A stretch of DNA of 64,000 bases, taken from assembly GCA_964443225.1 (NCBI GenBank), contig CAYUCC010000008.1, positions 1 to 64,000 on the forward strand, read 5' to 3'. How positions within the stretch are numbered: position 1 is the stretch's first letter; each line of letters opens with the position of its first letter. A program made the position numbers and the translations under genes. Positions 17,311-26,219 of this stretch are shown here, piece after piece. Below the pieces are notes generated by a model. That model was given only the letters and a program-made list of their open reading frames with translations, did not search any database and was not told the origin of the DNA. The stretch is from SSC4 sp964443225. Its GTDB lineage: Bacteria; Chloroflexota; Anaerolineae; SSC4; Amarolineaceae.

Positions 17311-18330
17311 ATGCAAATCGATGTGGTTCTATCGTACGAAAAAGGCCTGCACCTGGCGGCGGAGGCGGCGCGTACCGCGGAAACATTGGGTTTCGACGGT
17401 CTGTGGACCGCCGAGACGCAGCACGACGCCTTTTTGCCGCTGGTCCTGGCGGCTGAACATACCCGGCGTATCCAGTTGGGCACGGCCATTGCGGTGGCTT
17501 TTGCGCGCAGCCCGACCGAACTGGCGTACACGGCGTGGGACCTGCAGAGCCTGTCGCAGGGTCGTTTCATTCTGGGGTTGGGTACCCAGGTCAAAGCGCA
17601 CATCGAACGCCGCTTTGGCATGCCCTGGGATTCGCCGACGGCCCGCCTGCGCGAGATGATCCTGGGCATGCGCGCCCTGTGGAACACCTGGCAGACCGGC
17701 GCCAAACTCAATTTCCGCGGTGAATTCTACAAGCTGACCTTGATGGCGCCCTTTTTCAACCCGGGTCCGATCGAGCACCCGCACATCCCGATCTTTATCG
17801 CCGGCGTGAACAAGGGGCTGTGCCAGCTGGCGGGCGAGCTGTGCGAAGGGTTTCACGTGCACCCCTTCCACTCGACGCGTTACCTGCGCGAGGTGACGCT
17901 GCCCAACATCGCCATCGGCCTGGAGAAAAACGGCCGCACCCGCGCCGACATGCAGCTATCGAGCTCCATTTTCGTCATTACCGGCCAAACGCCCGCCGAA
18001 ACCGACGCTGCGCGCCAGGCGGTACGGGCGCAGATCGCCTTCTACGCCTCGACGCCGAGTTACCACGCCGTGATGGAGACCCACGGCTGGCTCGACACCG
18101 CCGAACGCCTGGGCATGATGGCAGCGCGCCAGCAGTGGCCCGACATGGCGGCGCTGATCAGCGATGAGATGCTGGACGTGTTTGCCGTGACCGGCGCACC
18201 CGACGAGCTGGCCGGCTTGATTCAGCAGCGCTACGCGGGCCTGCTCGACCGCATCAACTACTACGTGCCGTTCGTGCCCGGCGAGTCGGACGACTACTGG
18301 CGGCGCGTGGCGGCCGCTTTTCATCCGTGA
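17311..18330 (+). CDS. LLM-class (F420-type) flavin-dependent oxidoreductase
   Basis: This 339-residue TIM-barrel protein starts MQIDVVLSYEKG. It contains the luciferase-like family features GFDGLWTAETQHDAFLPL, IQLGTAIAVAFARSP, LSQGRFILGLGTQVKAHIERRFG and FIAGVNKGLCQLAGELC, and it is closest to the TIGR03617 type of putative F420-dependent enzymes. The cofactor could be F420 or FMN, which cannot be decided here. The open frame begins 48 nt earlier, but that part is the arm of the palindromic element and is not family-like. The next gene starts one base after its stop, so the pair is an operon. Confidence 0.85.
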   Translation: MQIDVVLSYEKGLHLAAEAARTAETLGFDGLWTAETQHDAFLPLVLAAEHTRRIQLGTAIAVAFARSPTELAYTAWDLQSLSQGRFILGLGTQVKAHIERRFGMPWDSPTARLREMILGMRALWNTWQTGAKLNFRGEFYKLTLMAPFFNPGPIEHPHIPIFIAGVNKGLCQLAGELCEGFHVHPFHSTRYLREVTLPNIAIGLEKNGRTRADMQLSSSIFVITGQTPAETDAARQAVRAQIAFYASTPSYHAVMETHGWLDTAERLGMMAARQQWPDMAALISDEMLDVFAVTGAPDELAGLIQQRYAGLLDRINYYVPFVPGESDDYWRRVAAAFHP

Positions 18331-18331
18331 T

Positions 18332-19426
18332 ATGAGCACACCACCGAGCCCGGTACAGCCGTTGTCGTTCGCTCCTGTGGACGATCCCGCGCAGTGGAAC
18401 GCTGCCCTGGCGGCCCTGCCGGCCCATCACGTGCTGCAGTCCTGGGAGTGGGGCGAGATCAAACGCCAGGCGGGCTGGCAGGCGCAGCGCCTGCTGTTTG
18501 CCCGTGCCGGCCAGCCAGTGGCCGCCGCCCAAATTCTGACGCGCCGGCTGGGGCGGCTACCCCTGGGTATGCAGTACATCCCCAAAGGTCCTGCGCTCGA
18601 CTACCACGACCGTGAGCTGGTGACCCAGGTGCTGGCCATACTCGAACGCCAGGCGCGCCAGCGGCATTTGATTCTGCTCAAAATGGATCCCGACGTACGT
18701 GCCGACAGCGACGAAGGACGTGCCTATGCCGGTTTGCTCAAGCGGCGTGGCTGGGTCTATTCGGCGGACCAGGTGCAGTTCAAAAACACGGCGTTGATCG
18801 ATCTCAACCCGCCCGAAGAAACCATTCAGGCCGCCTTCAAACCGAAGTGGCGTTACAACCTGCGCCTGGCCGAACGCAAAGGCGTGCGGGTCCGCATCGC
18901 CGCCCCAGATGATCTCGACACCTTCTACCGGTTGTACCAGGAGACCGCCCAGCGCGACGGTTTCATCATCCGCCCGTACGACTACTACCGTGTGGCCTGG
19001 GAAACTTTGTCAACCGCCGAGGGCCACACCGGAGGGCGCCTGTTCCTTGCCGACGTGGCGGGTGAGCCGGTGGCCGGGCTCTTCCTGGCGCGTTTTCATC
19101 AGACGGTGTGGTTTCTCTACGGTGCATCGAGCAGCCGGCACCGCGAGACGATGCCGAACCACCTCCTGCAGTGGGAAGCAATGCGCTGGGCCAAACAGGC
19201 GGGGTGTACGGTCTATGACATGTGGGGCGCACCGACAGAGCTGGTCGAAAGTGATACCCTGTGGGGCGTCTGGCGTTTCAAAGAAGGCTTTGGCGCCCAA
19301 TTCACGCCGCACGTCGGTGCATACGATTTTGCTGCAACGCAGCCGGTCTATTGGTTGTACACGGTAGCCATGCCCAAAGTGATCGAGCAGATGCGGCGCA
19401 GTTACCTGCGGCGTACGCAGTCCTAA
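18332..19426 (+). CDS. FemAB-family (lipid II aminoacyltransferase-like) protein
   Basis: This 364-residue protein has the doubled GNAT-like fold of the FemX/FemAB family: HHVLQSWEWGEIKRQAGW near the N-terminus, YIPKGPALDY, KPKWRYNLRLAERKGV in the middle, and the C-terminal NHLLQWEAMRWAKQAGCTVYDMWG. Such enzymes use aminoacyl-tRNA to add amino acids to the peptidoglycan stem peptide on the cytoplasmic side. Some homologues instead act in other aminoacyl transfers. The start codon lies one base after the preceding gene's stop. Confidence 0.88.
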   Translation: MSTPPSPVQPLSFAPVDDPAQWNAALAALPAHHVLQSWEWGEIKRQAGWQAQRLLFARAGQPVAAAQILTRRLGRLPLGMQYIPKGPALDYHDRELVTQVLAILERQARQRHLILLKMDPDVRADSDEGRAYAGLLKRRGWVYSADQVQFKNTALIDLNPPEETIQAAFKPKWRYNLRLAERKGVRVRIAAPDDLDTFYRLYQETAQRDGFIIRPYDYYRVAWETLSTAEGHTGGRLFLADVAGEPVAGLFLARFHQTVWFLYGASSSRHRETMPNHLLQWEAMRWAKQAGCTVYDMWGAPTELVESDTLWGVWRFKEGFGAQFTPHVGAYDFAATQPVYWLYTVAMPKVIEQMRRSYLRRTQS

Positions 19427-19433
19427 AAATCAG

Positions 19434-19472
19434 AAAGTTTTCATTGACAGTGAAAACTTTGTCGTGTATAAT
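19434..19472 (+). promoter_or_regulatory. consensus promoter with overlapping operator palindrome (DUF4143 ATPase gene)
   Basis: TTGACA (19444-19449) and TATAAT (19467-19472) match the sigma70 consensus perfectly with a 17-base spacer. A perfect 10-bp inverted repeat AAAGTTTTCA/TGAAAACTTT (19434-19443, 19451-19460) straddles the -35 box, so a bound dimeric repressor would block it. Six bases separate the -10 box from the ATG at 19479, which implies a leaderless transcript. Confidence 0.75.
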
Positions 19473-19478
19473 TTCATT

Positions 19479-20768
19479 ATGAATGAAAACTCCTGGTTAT
19501 CTCGTTGGTCCAAGGACCAGGTACGGGCCATGCTGTTGGAGCAGTTTCAAACGTTTTGGCAGCGCGACACCGGTATCGAGCGTGAACAACTGACGACGGT
19601 CGAACGTGCAGCCGCTGCGCCACATGCGGTCATCATTTCTGGTTTGCGTCGGGTGGGCAAATCCACGTTACTCGCCCAGCTGGCGCATCGCCTGGGCGAG
19701 GGCCAGTTCTACTACCTCAATTTTGAAGATGAGCGTTTTCTGGGCTTTGGTCCCGAAGATGCCAACGACCTGTTTCAAATCCTTGTCGAATTCTTTGGCG
19801 AGCGCCCCGTCTTTATCGTGGACGAAATCCAGAATGTCCCCGACTGGGAGCGGTTCGTTCGTCGCTTCATGGATCTGGGGTTGAAGTTCTACGTCACAGG
19901 GTCGAATGCATCGCTGCTCAGTCGCGAGCTGGGCAGCCGCCTCACGGGCCGCTACGTACCGGTGGAGTTGTTTCCATTCTCCTTCACCGAGTTCATGCGC
20001 TTTGGCGACCATGCGACGCCCGAACCGGCACGACGCACGACGCTCGACACGGGAAAGCTGCAGCGTGTCTTGGGCGACTACCTGCGCCTGGGAGGTGTTC
20101 CCGAGCCACTGAAGTATCCGGAGCTGCCGTTGCTGCGCACGCTGTATGACGACGTGCTGTATCGGGACATCGCCGCCCGCTATCGTATTGCCGATGTACG
20201 GGTGCTGAAAGAGCTGGCCTATTATTTGATCAGTCATCCCGCCAGTCTGATCTCATTCAACAAGCTCAAACAGCAAATGCAGCTCGGCAGCGTCAATACC
20301 ATCAAAAACTACATCGAATATCTCGAAAACAGCTGGCTCATATTCACGGCGAATGTGTATGACTTTTCAGTCAAACGGCAGCAGATCGCACCCAAGAAGG
20401 TATTCAGCATCGACACGGGTCTCGTCAATGCGGTGGGGTTCACATTCTCACCCAATACAGGCAAGTTGATGGAGAACCTTGTCTATTTGGCATTGCGCCG
20501 TCGAACGCCGGAGATCTACTACCTGGTTACGCCAGGTGGTTACGAAGTCGATTTCTACCTGCCCGAAACTCGGGAACTCATCCAGGTCAGCCAGGACCTG
20601 ACGCTGCCTGCAACACGCGCACGCGAAACCCGTGCCCTGTTCGACGGGATGCGCAGCCTGTCGTTGACCCGCAGCGTGATCCTATCGGAAACGGGTGGCG
20701 CACCCATCACCGAAAACGGCCTGACGATCGAAGTCCAGCCGCTGGTCGACTGGCTGCTGACGCAATAG
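19479..20768 (+). CDS. AAA ATPase with DUF4143 C-terminal domain
   Basis: This 429-residue protein has Walker A GLRRVGKST (Lys61) and Walker B PVFIVDEIQNV. A C-terminal DUF4143 region contains LGDYLRLGGVPEPLKYPE, NTIKNYIEYLENSWLIF and a nuclease-like strand YEVDFYL. The family is widespread, often laterally exchanged, and of uncertain function. A link to toxin-like or defence behaviour has been suggested but not shown here. Its base composition is more AT-rich at the 5' end than its neighbours. It is transcribed alone from a perfect consensus promoter (19444-19472). Confidence 0.85.
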   Translation: MNENSWLSRWSKDQVRAMLLEQFQTFWQRDTGIEREQLTTVERAAAAPHAVIISGLRRVGKSTLLAQLAHRLGEGQFYYLNFEDERFLGFGPEDANDLFQILVEFFGERPVFIVDEIQNVPDWERFVRRFMDLGLKFYVTGSNASLLSRELGSRLTGRYVPVELFPFSFTEFMRFGDHATPEPARRTTLDTGKLQRVLGDYLRLGGVPEPLKYPELPLLRTLYDDVLYRDIAARYRIADVRVLKELAYYLISHPASLISFNKLKQQMQLGSVNTIKNYIEYLENSWLIFTANVYDFSVKRQQIAPKKVFSIDTGLVNAVGFTFSPNTGKLMENLVYLALRRRTPEIYYLVTPGGYEVDFYLPETRELIQVSQDLTLPATRARETRALFDGMRSLSLTRSVILSETGGAPITENGLTIEVQPLVDWLLTQ

Positions 20769-20793
20769 GAGGCAGGAAGTTCCTTCCATTTTA

Positions 20794-20828
20794 CCTACTC
20801 CCTACTCCCTACTCCCTACTCCCTACTC
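20794..20828. repeat. heptanucleotide tandem repeat (CCTACTC)x5
   Basis: Five perfect 7-bp units fill the gap between the convergent DUF4143 ATPase gene and ccoG. The repeat includes the last codon positions and the TAG stop of ccoG. It is a potential slippage site. Confidence 0.9.
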
Positions 20829-22094
20829 CGGCGGCACAAAAAAGCTCGAACTCTGACTGCGCGTCAACTCCGATTGTGTCACACTGTTGACGTGCACCGT
20901 AAAGGGGTGCGAACCGGCTGCCAACTGGCCGCGCGGCACGCGCACCGACACGGTAGCATGCCCCTGCTGACCACCCGCCAGGGCCACGGTGTTGGGTATG
21001 ACGGTGTAGGTGCCGGCGGGCAGACCTTCGACCTGCACCTGGTAAGCGCCCGGTTCCCGCATGCGGTTGCTGATTTCTACCAGATAAGCCGCGGTCACTG
21101 CTTCGTTCGTCACCGCGGACCGCTGCTGCGGATCGGGCACCACCTGCACGGCCAACGGGCTGCGGTTGACCAGGAGATACAGGAACACGGCAGAATAGAT
21201 GACAAACACGGCAGTCACAGCCAGGGCCTTGGCGGAGATCGGGAATTCACGCTGCTGCGCCCGGCTGCGCTGACCAAACGAGAATTCGATGATGCCCGGC
21301 TTGCCAAGTGGCTGCAGCACGTCTTCGCAGGCGACGATGCACTCGGCACAATCGATGCATTCGAGCTGCATCTTCTGCTTGCGAGGTTCCAGGTCGACCG
21401 GGCAGATACGCGAGCATTCGTAGCAGTTGATACAATCGCGCGACCGTTCGGTCATGAAACGAACGCGTAAGGTGTCGCGGTCGGTCAGGATCGTCTGGAT
21501 CATGCCGTAGGGGCAGGCCGATTTGCAGAACGTGTGGCGCAGGAACAGTGCGTCCAACACCACGATGACCGCGGTGATGATCAGCAGCCCCCACACCCAC
21601 GGGGTAAAGTTACCCGTTGTGAGCTCGGCCCACAGCGCCTGCGGTGCGATGATGTAACTCATCGTGGCAAAACCAACGGCGGCCGCAAATACGATCAACA
21701 CCCCCAGGGCGATGCCGGCCAGCAGGTAGCGCAGCAGGCCCTTATGGCGCCGGATGTGCTTCAGCGTCCAGTTCGACGCCTCCGAGAGCGGTGTCTGCGG
21801 GCACAACCAACCGCACCAGACTCGGCCAAAGACCAACGTCACCGCCATGAAGAAGAAGACGAACATCAAGGTTGCCAGCAGCAGGAAGTAGAACTCCTCC
21901 ATCCACACCGTCTGGCCAAAAATCACCATGTACTGCCCGCGCAGGTCGATGCGAAACCAGTTGAGCAGCGGGAGCGCAAACAACAGCGCCATGAAGGCCA
22001 GCTGAATGACGTGCCGCACCGGCCGCCAGGGCCACGCCGTCGTACGGTTGCGTCGTGGTGGTGTGTTGGGCTCAACGAGCGTGATACTTGCCAT
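20823..22094 (-). CDS. ccoG: CcoG (RdxA/FixG), cytochrome oxidase accessory iron-sulfur protein
   Basis: This 423-residue membrane protein has about five helices. The N-terminal motif GRVWCGWLCPQTPL is followed by HTFCKSACPYGM and by two [4Fe-4S] motifs, CINCYECSRICPVD and CIDCAECIVACEDV. The C-terminal domain (from about residue 315) is an Ig-like extracytoplasmic fold, as in the FixG family. CcoG takes part in copper delivery (Cu(II) reduction) for cbb3 oxidase assembly. It is the last gene of the cbb3 operon and follows ccoS by two bases. Its stop codon lies within a 7-bp microsatellite. Confidence 0.95.
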   Translation of the reverse strand: MASITLVEPNTPPRRNRTTAWPWRPVRHVIQLAFMALLFALPLLNWFRIDLRGQYMVIFGQTVWMEEFYFLLLATLMFVFFFMAVTLVFGRVWCGWLCPQTPLSEASNWTLKHIRRHKGLLRYLLAGIALGVLIVFAAAVGFATMSYIIAPQALWAELTTGNFTPWVWGLLIITAVIVVLDALFLRHTFCKSACPYGMIQTILTDRDTLRVRFMTERSRDCINCYECSRICPVDLEPRKQKMQLECIDCAECIVACEDVLQPLGKPGIIEFSFGQRSRAQQREFPISAKALAVTAVFVIYSAVFLYLLVNRSPLAVQVVPDPQQRSAVTNEAVTAAYLVEISNRMREPGAYQVQVEGLPAGTYTVIPNTVALAGGQQGHATVSVRVPRGQLAAGSHPFTVHVNSVTQSELTRSQSSSFFVPPE

Positions 22095-22096
22095 GC

Positions 22097-22273
22097 TTAT
22101 GCCTCGCGCGTGGGAGTCGATGGACGCGGTTCGTCGTCATCGTCTTCGAGGATACGATACTTGATGTCTTCGACATTGTCGTACTGCCCGCTGCGAATGG
22201 CCCAGACCAGCACCAGCCAGGCGCCAATGGCCAACAGCAGCGCAACCGCGATCAAAAACCAGGTGGACCACAT
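22097..22273 (-). CDS. ccoS: CcoS, cbb3 oxidase assembly protein
   Basis: This 58-residue protein starts MWSTWFLIAVALLL. A single transmembrane helix is followed by the CcoS signature WAIRSGQYDNVEDIKYRIL and an acidic tail EDDDDEPRP. The longer open frame (to 22369) is not used, because it overlaps ccoI and is not family-like. CcoS is required for cofactor insertion into cbb3 oxidase. It lies 4 bp after ccoI and 2 bp before ccoG. A second CcoS-like gene occurs at 26220-26366. Confidence 0.9.
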   Translation of the reverse strand: MWSTWFLIAVALLLAIGAWLVLVWAIRSGQYDNVEDIKYRILEDDDDEPRPSTPTREA

Positions 22274-22277
22274 GGGA

Positions 22278-24878
22278 CTATTTTGCCTGATGAACTGGGA
22301 TGGGGGAATGATATGGCGCAGGTTCGAGCGACGGTTTCTGGAAGCGGCGCAAACGCAGCGAATTACCAACCACCGAAAGCGAGCTGACCGCCATCAATCC
22401 CGCCGCCCAAATCGGGTTCAGGATGCCGGTTGCGGCCAGGGTCACCGCGACCAGGTTGTAGCCAAACGCCCAAACCAGGTTCTCCGTGATGATGCGCCAC
22501 ATCTGACGCCCCAGGTCGAGCGCAACCACGACGCCGTGCAGGTCACCCCGTTTGCCCAATAATGTGACGTCCGACGCCTCGATCGCCACGTCGGCACCAG
22601 CACCGATCGCAATACCCACCGCGGCCTGCGCCAGCGCGGGTGCATCGTTGATGCCATCACCGACGAAGGCAACCTGGTGGTCCGCAGCGCCCTGCGCCCG
22701 CACGACGTCAGCTTTGGCGGTGGGCAGCACACGGGCATGAACCATGTCTAGCCCAATCCCCACACGCCCAGCCACCGCCAGAGCGGCACCGCGTTGATCA
22801 CCCGTGACCAGACCCACCTGCACGGCCTTGCGCTGCAAATAGGCCACCACATCCGCCGCTTCCGGCTTGACCTCGTCGGCCAGACGCAGCACACCGGCCA
22901 GCCGCCCCTCGATACCGACGAAGACCTCGGTCATCTCCGATTCACCGGCATGGGGAGAGACACCCACCGCTGCGAATTCGGACTGGCCAACGCGTACGAT
23001 CGCGCCGTTCACCACCGCCTCGACACCCTGGCCCGGGAAGGCAGCAAACGCCTCTGCCGCGGGTAAGCTCAATCCCCGTGCCCGCGCCGCCGCTACGATT
23101 GCCTGCCCCAGGGGATGCTCCGACTGTGCCTCGACGGCAGCCGCCAGGACCAACACGGCGTCGGGATCGAACGCCGTCGAGGCGGCCTCGACGGCAGCCG
23201 CCAGGACCAACACGGCGTCGGGATCGAACGCCGTCGAGGCGGCCTCGACGGCAGCCGCCAGGACCAACACGGCGTCGGGATCGAACGCCGTCGCGGCGGC
23301 CGCGACGGCTGCCCCCGGCACCAACACGGCATCAGGATCGAACACCGTCGCGGCGGCCTCGATGCCCACCAGGCTCAGGCGCCCGCGGGTCAGCGTACCG
23401 GTTTTGTCGAACAACACCGTCTTGACGTGTGCCAGCTGCTCCAGCACGGCGCCCTCACGAATCAGCACACCCAACTCGGCCCCGCGACTCAGGCCCTGCA
23501 TCAACGCCACCGGCGTTGCCAGACCCAGGGCACACGGGCACGCTACGACCAGGACCGCAATGGCCGGCATCAGGCTGACCGACCAGGACTGTGTGCGCTG
23601 CCACCAATACAGAAACGTCAGTACGGCAATGCCGGCAACCACCGGCACAAAATAAGCCGAGACGCGGTCGGCCAGGCGCTGAATCGGGGCGCGGCTGGCC
23701 TGTGCCTGCTCGACCACACGCACGATTTGGGCCAACACCGTATCGCTGCCCACGCGGCGCGCTTCGATCACCAGGTACCCCGTGCCGTTGAGGGTGGCAC
23801 CGATGACCTCGTCACCCGCCCGCACGGTCACCGGCAGCGGCTCACCCGTCAGCATGGCCTGGTCGACCGTCGACTGCCCCTGCAGGACGACACCATCCAC
23901 GGGGATTTTGTCACCGGGCCGGACCACCAGCCGGTCGCCGATCTGGACCTGCTCCACCGGCACCGTGCGTTCGATGTCCTGCCCGGTTTCGGCATCGACG
24001 ACCAGGACGTTGGCCTGGTGTGCTCCCAGGCGCAGCAGCGACCGGATCGCCTGCGTGGCGCGGCCCTTGGCCAGGGACTCCAGGTAACGACCGACGAGGA
24101 TCAGCGTTACGATGGTGGCGGCGGTATCGAAGTAGAGGTGCAAACCGCCCTGCAGCAGGACAATCGTGCTGTAGAGGTAGGCCGACATCACGCCCATGAT
24201 CACGAGTGTGTCCATGTGCGGACTGCGGTGGCGGACGGCGGCGATGGCGCTGCGCCAGAAAGGCCAGGCACAGTACGTCACCACGATCGTCGTCATGAAC
24301 CAGAGCAGCCAGCCAATGCGGGCGCGCACATCGAGCGGCACCTCGATCTGCGGCAGAAAGCCGACGTAAAACACGCCGCTGAACATCATGATGTTCATGC
24401 TGAGAAAGGCGGCGGTGCCGAGACGCAGCAGCCAGTCACGGTTCGGATCGGAGGCTGCGCTGGGGGAGGGCTCGTCGGGGCTGCGGGCACGGTAGCCCAG
24501 GTCGCGAATGGCCGATGCCACCACCGCCGGTTGGGTCAGCGCCGGCACGTAACGCAGCTCCATCTTTTCGGTGGCAAAATTGACCTCGGCCGAAACCACA
24601 CCGGGTTGATGGGTGGCCACACGTTCGACCAGCGTCGAGCACGAGGCGCACCACAGCCCACCCAACTGCAGGGTGACCAGTTCGGTGGGACCACCGGCGG
24701 GGGCGGCGGGTGCCGGCTGGGCCTGGTCCGGACCCAACACATACTGCAGCCCTTTGTCCTGCACCAGGACGAAGACGCGTTTGCAGCCGTGACAACAAAA
24801 GGTGTGTGCTTCGCCCTGGATGGTGGCGCGCACGGGGTCAGGCGCCGGCAGCCCGCAGAGGTCGCAGGTTAAGGTCAT
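22278..24878 (-). CDS. ccoI: CcoI-type copper P1B-ATPase with internal tandem repeats
   Basis: This protein is about 866 residues. The N-terminal Cys cluster TCDLCGLPAP ... FCCHGCKRVF is typical of CcoI. A heavy-metal-associated domain with GLWCASCSTLVERV follows, then eight membrane helices with the ion-binding motif VVACPCALGLATP, the phosphorylation motif DKTGTLTRG, the HP motif SEHPLGQAI, and GDGINDAPAL. Copper delivery to cbb3 oxidase is the known role of CcoI. Between DKTGT and SEHPLG there is a fourfold 19-residue repeat with core FDPDAVLVLAAAVEA, which is absent from normal family members. ATG 24878 is preferred over an in-frame GTG two codons earlier. Confidence 0.93.
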   Translation of the reverse strand: MTLTCDLCGLPAPDPVRATIQGEAHTFCCHGCKRVFVLVQDKGLQYVLGPDQAQPAPAAPAGGPTELVTLQLGGLWCASCSTLVERVATHQPGVVSAEVNFATEKMELRYVPALTQPAVVASAIRDLGYRARSPDEPSPSAASDPNRDWLLRLGTAAFLSMNIMMFSGVFYVGFLPQIEVPLDVRARIGWLLWFMTTIVVTYCAWPFWRSAIAAVRHRSPHMDTLVIMGVMSAYLYSTIVLLQGGLHLYFDTAATIVTLILVGRYLESLAKGRATQAIRSLLRLGAHQANVLVVDAETGQDIERTVPVEQVQIGDRLVVRPGDKIPVDGVVLQGQSTVDQAMLTGEPLPVTVRAGDEVIGATLNGTGYLVIEARRVGSDTVLAQIVRVVEQAQASRAPIQRLADRVSAYFVPVVAGIAVLTFLYWWQRTQSWSVSLMPAIAVLVVACPCALGLATPVALMQGLSRGAELGVLIREGAVLEQLAHVKTVLFDKTGTLTRGRLSLVGIEAAATVFDPDAVLVPGAAVAAAATAFDPDAVLVLAAAVEAASTAFDPDAVLVLAAAVEAASTAFDPDAVLVLAAAVEAQSEHPLGQAIVAAARARGLSLPAAEAFAAFPGQGVEAVVNGAIVRVGQSEFAAVGVSPHAGESEMTEVFVGIEGRLAGVLRLADEVKPEAADVVAYLQRKAVQVGLVTGDQRGAALAVAGRVGIGLDMVHARVLPTAKADVVRAQGAADHQVAFVGDGINDAPALAQAAVGIAIGAGADVAIEASDVTLLGKRGDLHGVVVALDLGRQMWRIITENLVWAFGYNLVAVTLAATGILNPIWAAGLMAVSSLSVVGNSLRLRRFQKPSLEPAPYHSPIPVHQAK
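23131..23358 (-). repeat. four 57-bp in-frame tandem repeats inside ccoI
   Basis: Units start at 23131, 23188, 23245 and 23302, each 57 bp. The first three are virtually identical and the fourth is diverged. They encode copies of a 19-residue segment normally found once at the start of the nucleotide-binding domain helix before SEHPLG. The near identity points to recent expansion by slippage or unequal recombination. Confidence 0.92.
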
Positions 24879-24964
24879 GATCACTCGTCCGGTTTGGCAC
24901 AGCCGTCAACCGGTAAGAAACCCTTCGGGTCTTGCAGACTCGAAGGGTTCTGGCAAGACTGCGC

Positions 24965-25516
24965 TCAGGGTACGGGCTCCATATCAGCGCTCAGATTGCC
25001 GCGCGCATCCTGAATGCCATAGCCGGCGATGGCGCCCATGGTCGCACCGTAGATCATATTCGCAATGAAGACATCGACGAAGGTGGCGACACTCACCATC
25101 GCCAACATGTCGGCCATCGTCGTCGGTCCAACCGCGGCGCCCGAGACTTGCAGGAAGAGCGGCACCAGGGGCAGGCCAGCCACGGCGCAGATGATCCAGA
25201 AGATACCCGCGTACAATACGCCGCGCAGCCACAGGGGGCCGGGCAGGAACCGGTACACCTGGCCGTAGATGAAAACCGCAGCCAGGAAAGTACCCACGGC
25301 GGCGTGGGCGATCCAGGCCACCCAGGGATACTGGCCCGGTTCCAGGGTACGACCGGTAATGGCCTGGTAGATCACCAGGAGAAACTCCGAGCCGGAATCC
25401 CATACAAAGTGGTCCCAGGCGGCAAAGAGGATGGCACCGATCGTGCCACCGAGCAAAACCAGGACAAACCGCATGATGTTCTTACGATAATCGGTCGATC
25501 GTGTGGTCATTGGCAC
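24965..25516 (-). CDS. conserved-looking four-helix membrane protein in cbb3 operon
   Basis: This protein is about 180 residues, with starts possible at 25516 or 25510. Four hydrophobic segments are visible: FVLVLLGGTIGAILFAAW, WIAHAAVGTFLAAVFIYG, GVLYAGIFWIICAVAGL and the last around FVDVFIANMIYGATMGAIAG. No cofactor-binding motif is evident and I do not recognise a named family. It sits between the extra cytochrome c gene and ccoI, in the same orientation and with short gaps, so a role in oxidase assembly or as an accessory subunit is inferred from context only. Confidence 0.6.
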   Translation of the reverse strand: MPMTTRSTDYRKNIMRFVLVLLGGTIGAILFAAWDHFVWDSGSEFLLVIYQAITGRTLEPGQYPWVAWIAHAAVGTFLAAVFIYGQVYRFLPGPLWLRGVLYAGIFWIICAVAGLPLVPLFLQVSGAAVGPTTMADMLAMVSVATFVDVFIANMIYGATMGAIAGYGIQDARGNLSADMEPVP

Positions 25517-25579
25517 CTATCCCTTTCTCAACAGATCAGAAGGCCCGGTGACCTGCTGATCCTGAACAACGGCCTGTGA

Positions 25580-26200
25580 TCAGCCGCCCTTGAGTGTGTT
25601 GAGATACGCCACGAGATCGAAGATCTGCTCCTCGGTCAGTGTGGTGGCAAAATTGTTCGGCATGACGCCGTCGTTGAAACCGGCAACGATGTACGCCGCC
25701 GGACTCACGATCGACTCGTACAGGTACTGCGGTCCCGAAGCAGCCTTGCCCGCATAACCGGCGTCCGTGATGATTTCCGATGCCGTGGTGCCGATGGTCG
25801 ACAGGTTCGGGCAAACCGGCTGTGCGGTTCCGGTGACCTGGTGGCAGGCGGCGCAGGCCTGGGAAGCAAATACCTGCTGCCCCTTGATTGGGTCACCGGC
25901 GGCCAGGGCATCGTCGGCGGGCAGTGCAACCACCACCGGCGGCGGTGTGGCAACCGGTTCGCCGCCCGGCGCCGGTGTCGTCTCGGGGACGATGAAAGCC
26001 TCGGCAACGGCGGTCGCTGTAGCAACGACGTTCTCGTTCAAATACGGTGAATTGGCGGGCATCACGAGCTGGGTGAACAGATAGTACGCGCCCCAGCCGA
26101 GAAGTGCAATGTAGAGCAACCAGAGGAAGATCGGGATGCCTGGGTCCTTTTCGCGTTCCAGGTGCGCTCCCTCTTCTATGGTAACTGGCGTATCAGCCAT
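25580..26200 (-). CDS. membrane-anchored mono-haem cytochrome c of the cbb3 operon
   Basis: This 206-residue protein has one N-terminal membrane helix (about residues 24-44), a Pro/Ala-rich linker, and a class I cytochrome c domain with haem-binding CAACH and a C-terminal axial-ligand loop NDGVMPNNFA. It resembles the cytochrome domain fused to CcoO in the neighbouring gene so closely (same order, CPNLS.IGT..., IV.GFNDGVMPNN, YLNTLKGG end) that the two must be duplicates. It probably serves as a CcoP-like electron-input subunit, although CcoP normally has two haems. Confidence 0.85.
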   Translation of the reverse strand: MADTPVTIEEGAHLEREKDPGIPIFLWLLYIALLGWGAYYLFTQLVMPANSPYLNENVVATATAVAEAFIVPETTPAPGGEPVATPPPVVVALPADDALAAGDPIKGQQVFASQACAACHQVTGTAQPVCPNLSTIGTTASEIITDAGYAGKAASGPQYLYESIVSPAAYIVAGFNDGVMPNNFATTLTEEQIFDLVAYLNTLKGG

Positions 26201-26219
26201 GCGTGCCTCCCTTTGGCGT

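Noticed and set aside
23115..24872. 585-codon open frame antisense to ccoI
   Set aside because: It mirrors ccoI in another frame, is rich in Arg/Gln/His, and includes the antisense of the 57-bp repeats. No domain is recognised.
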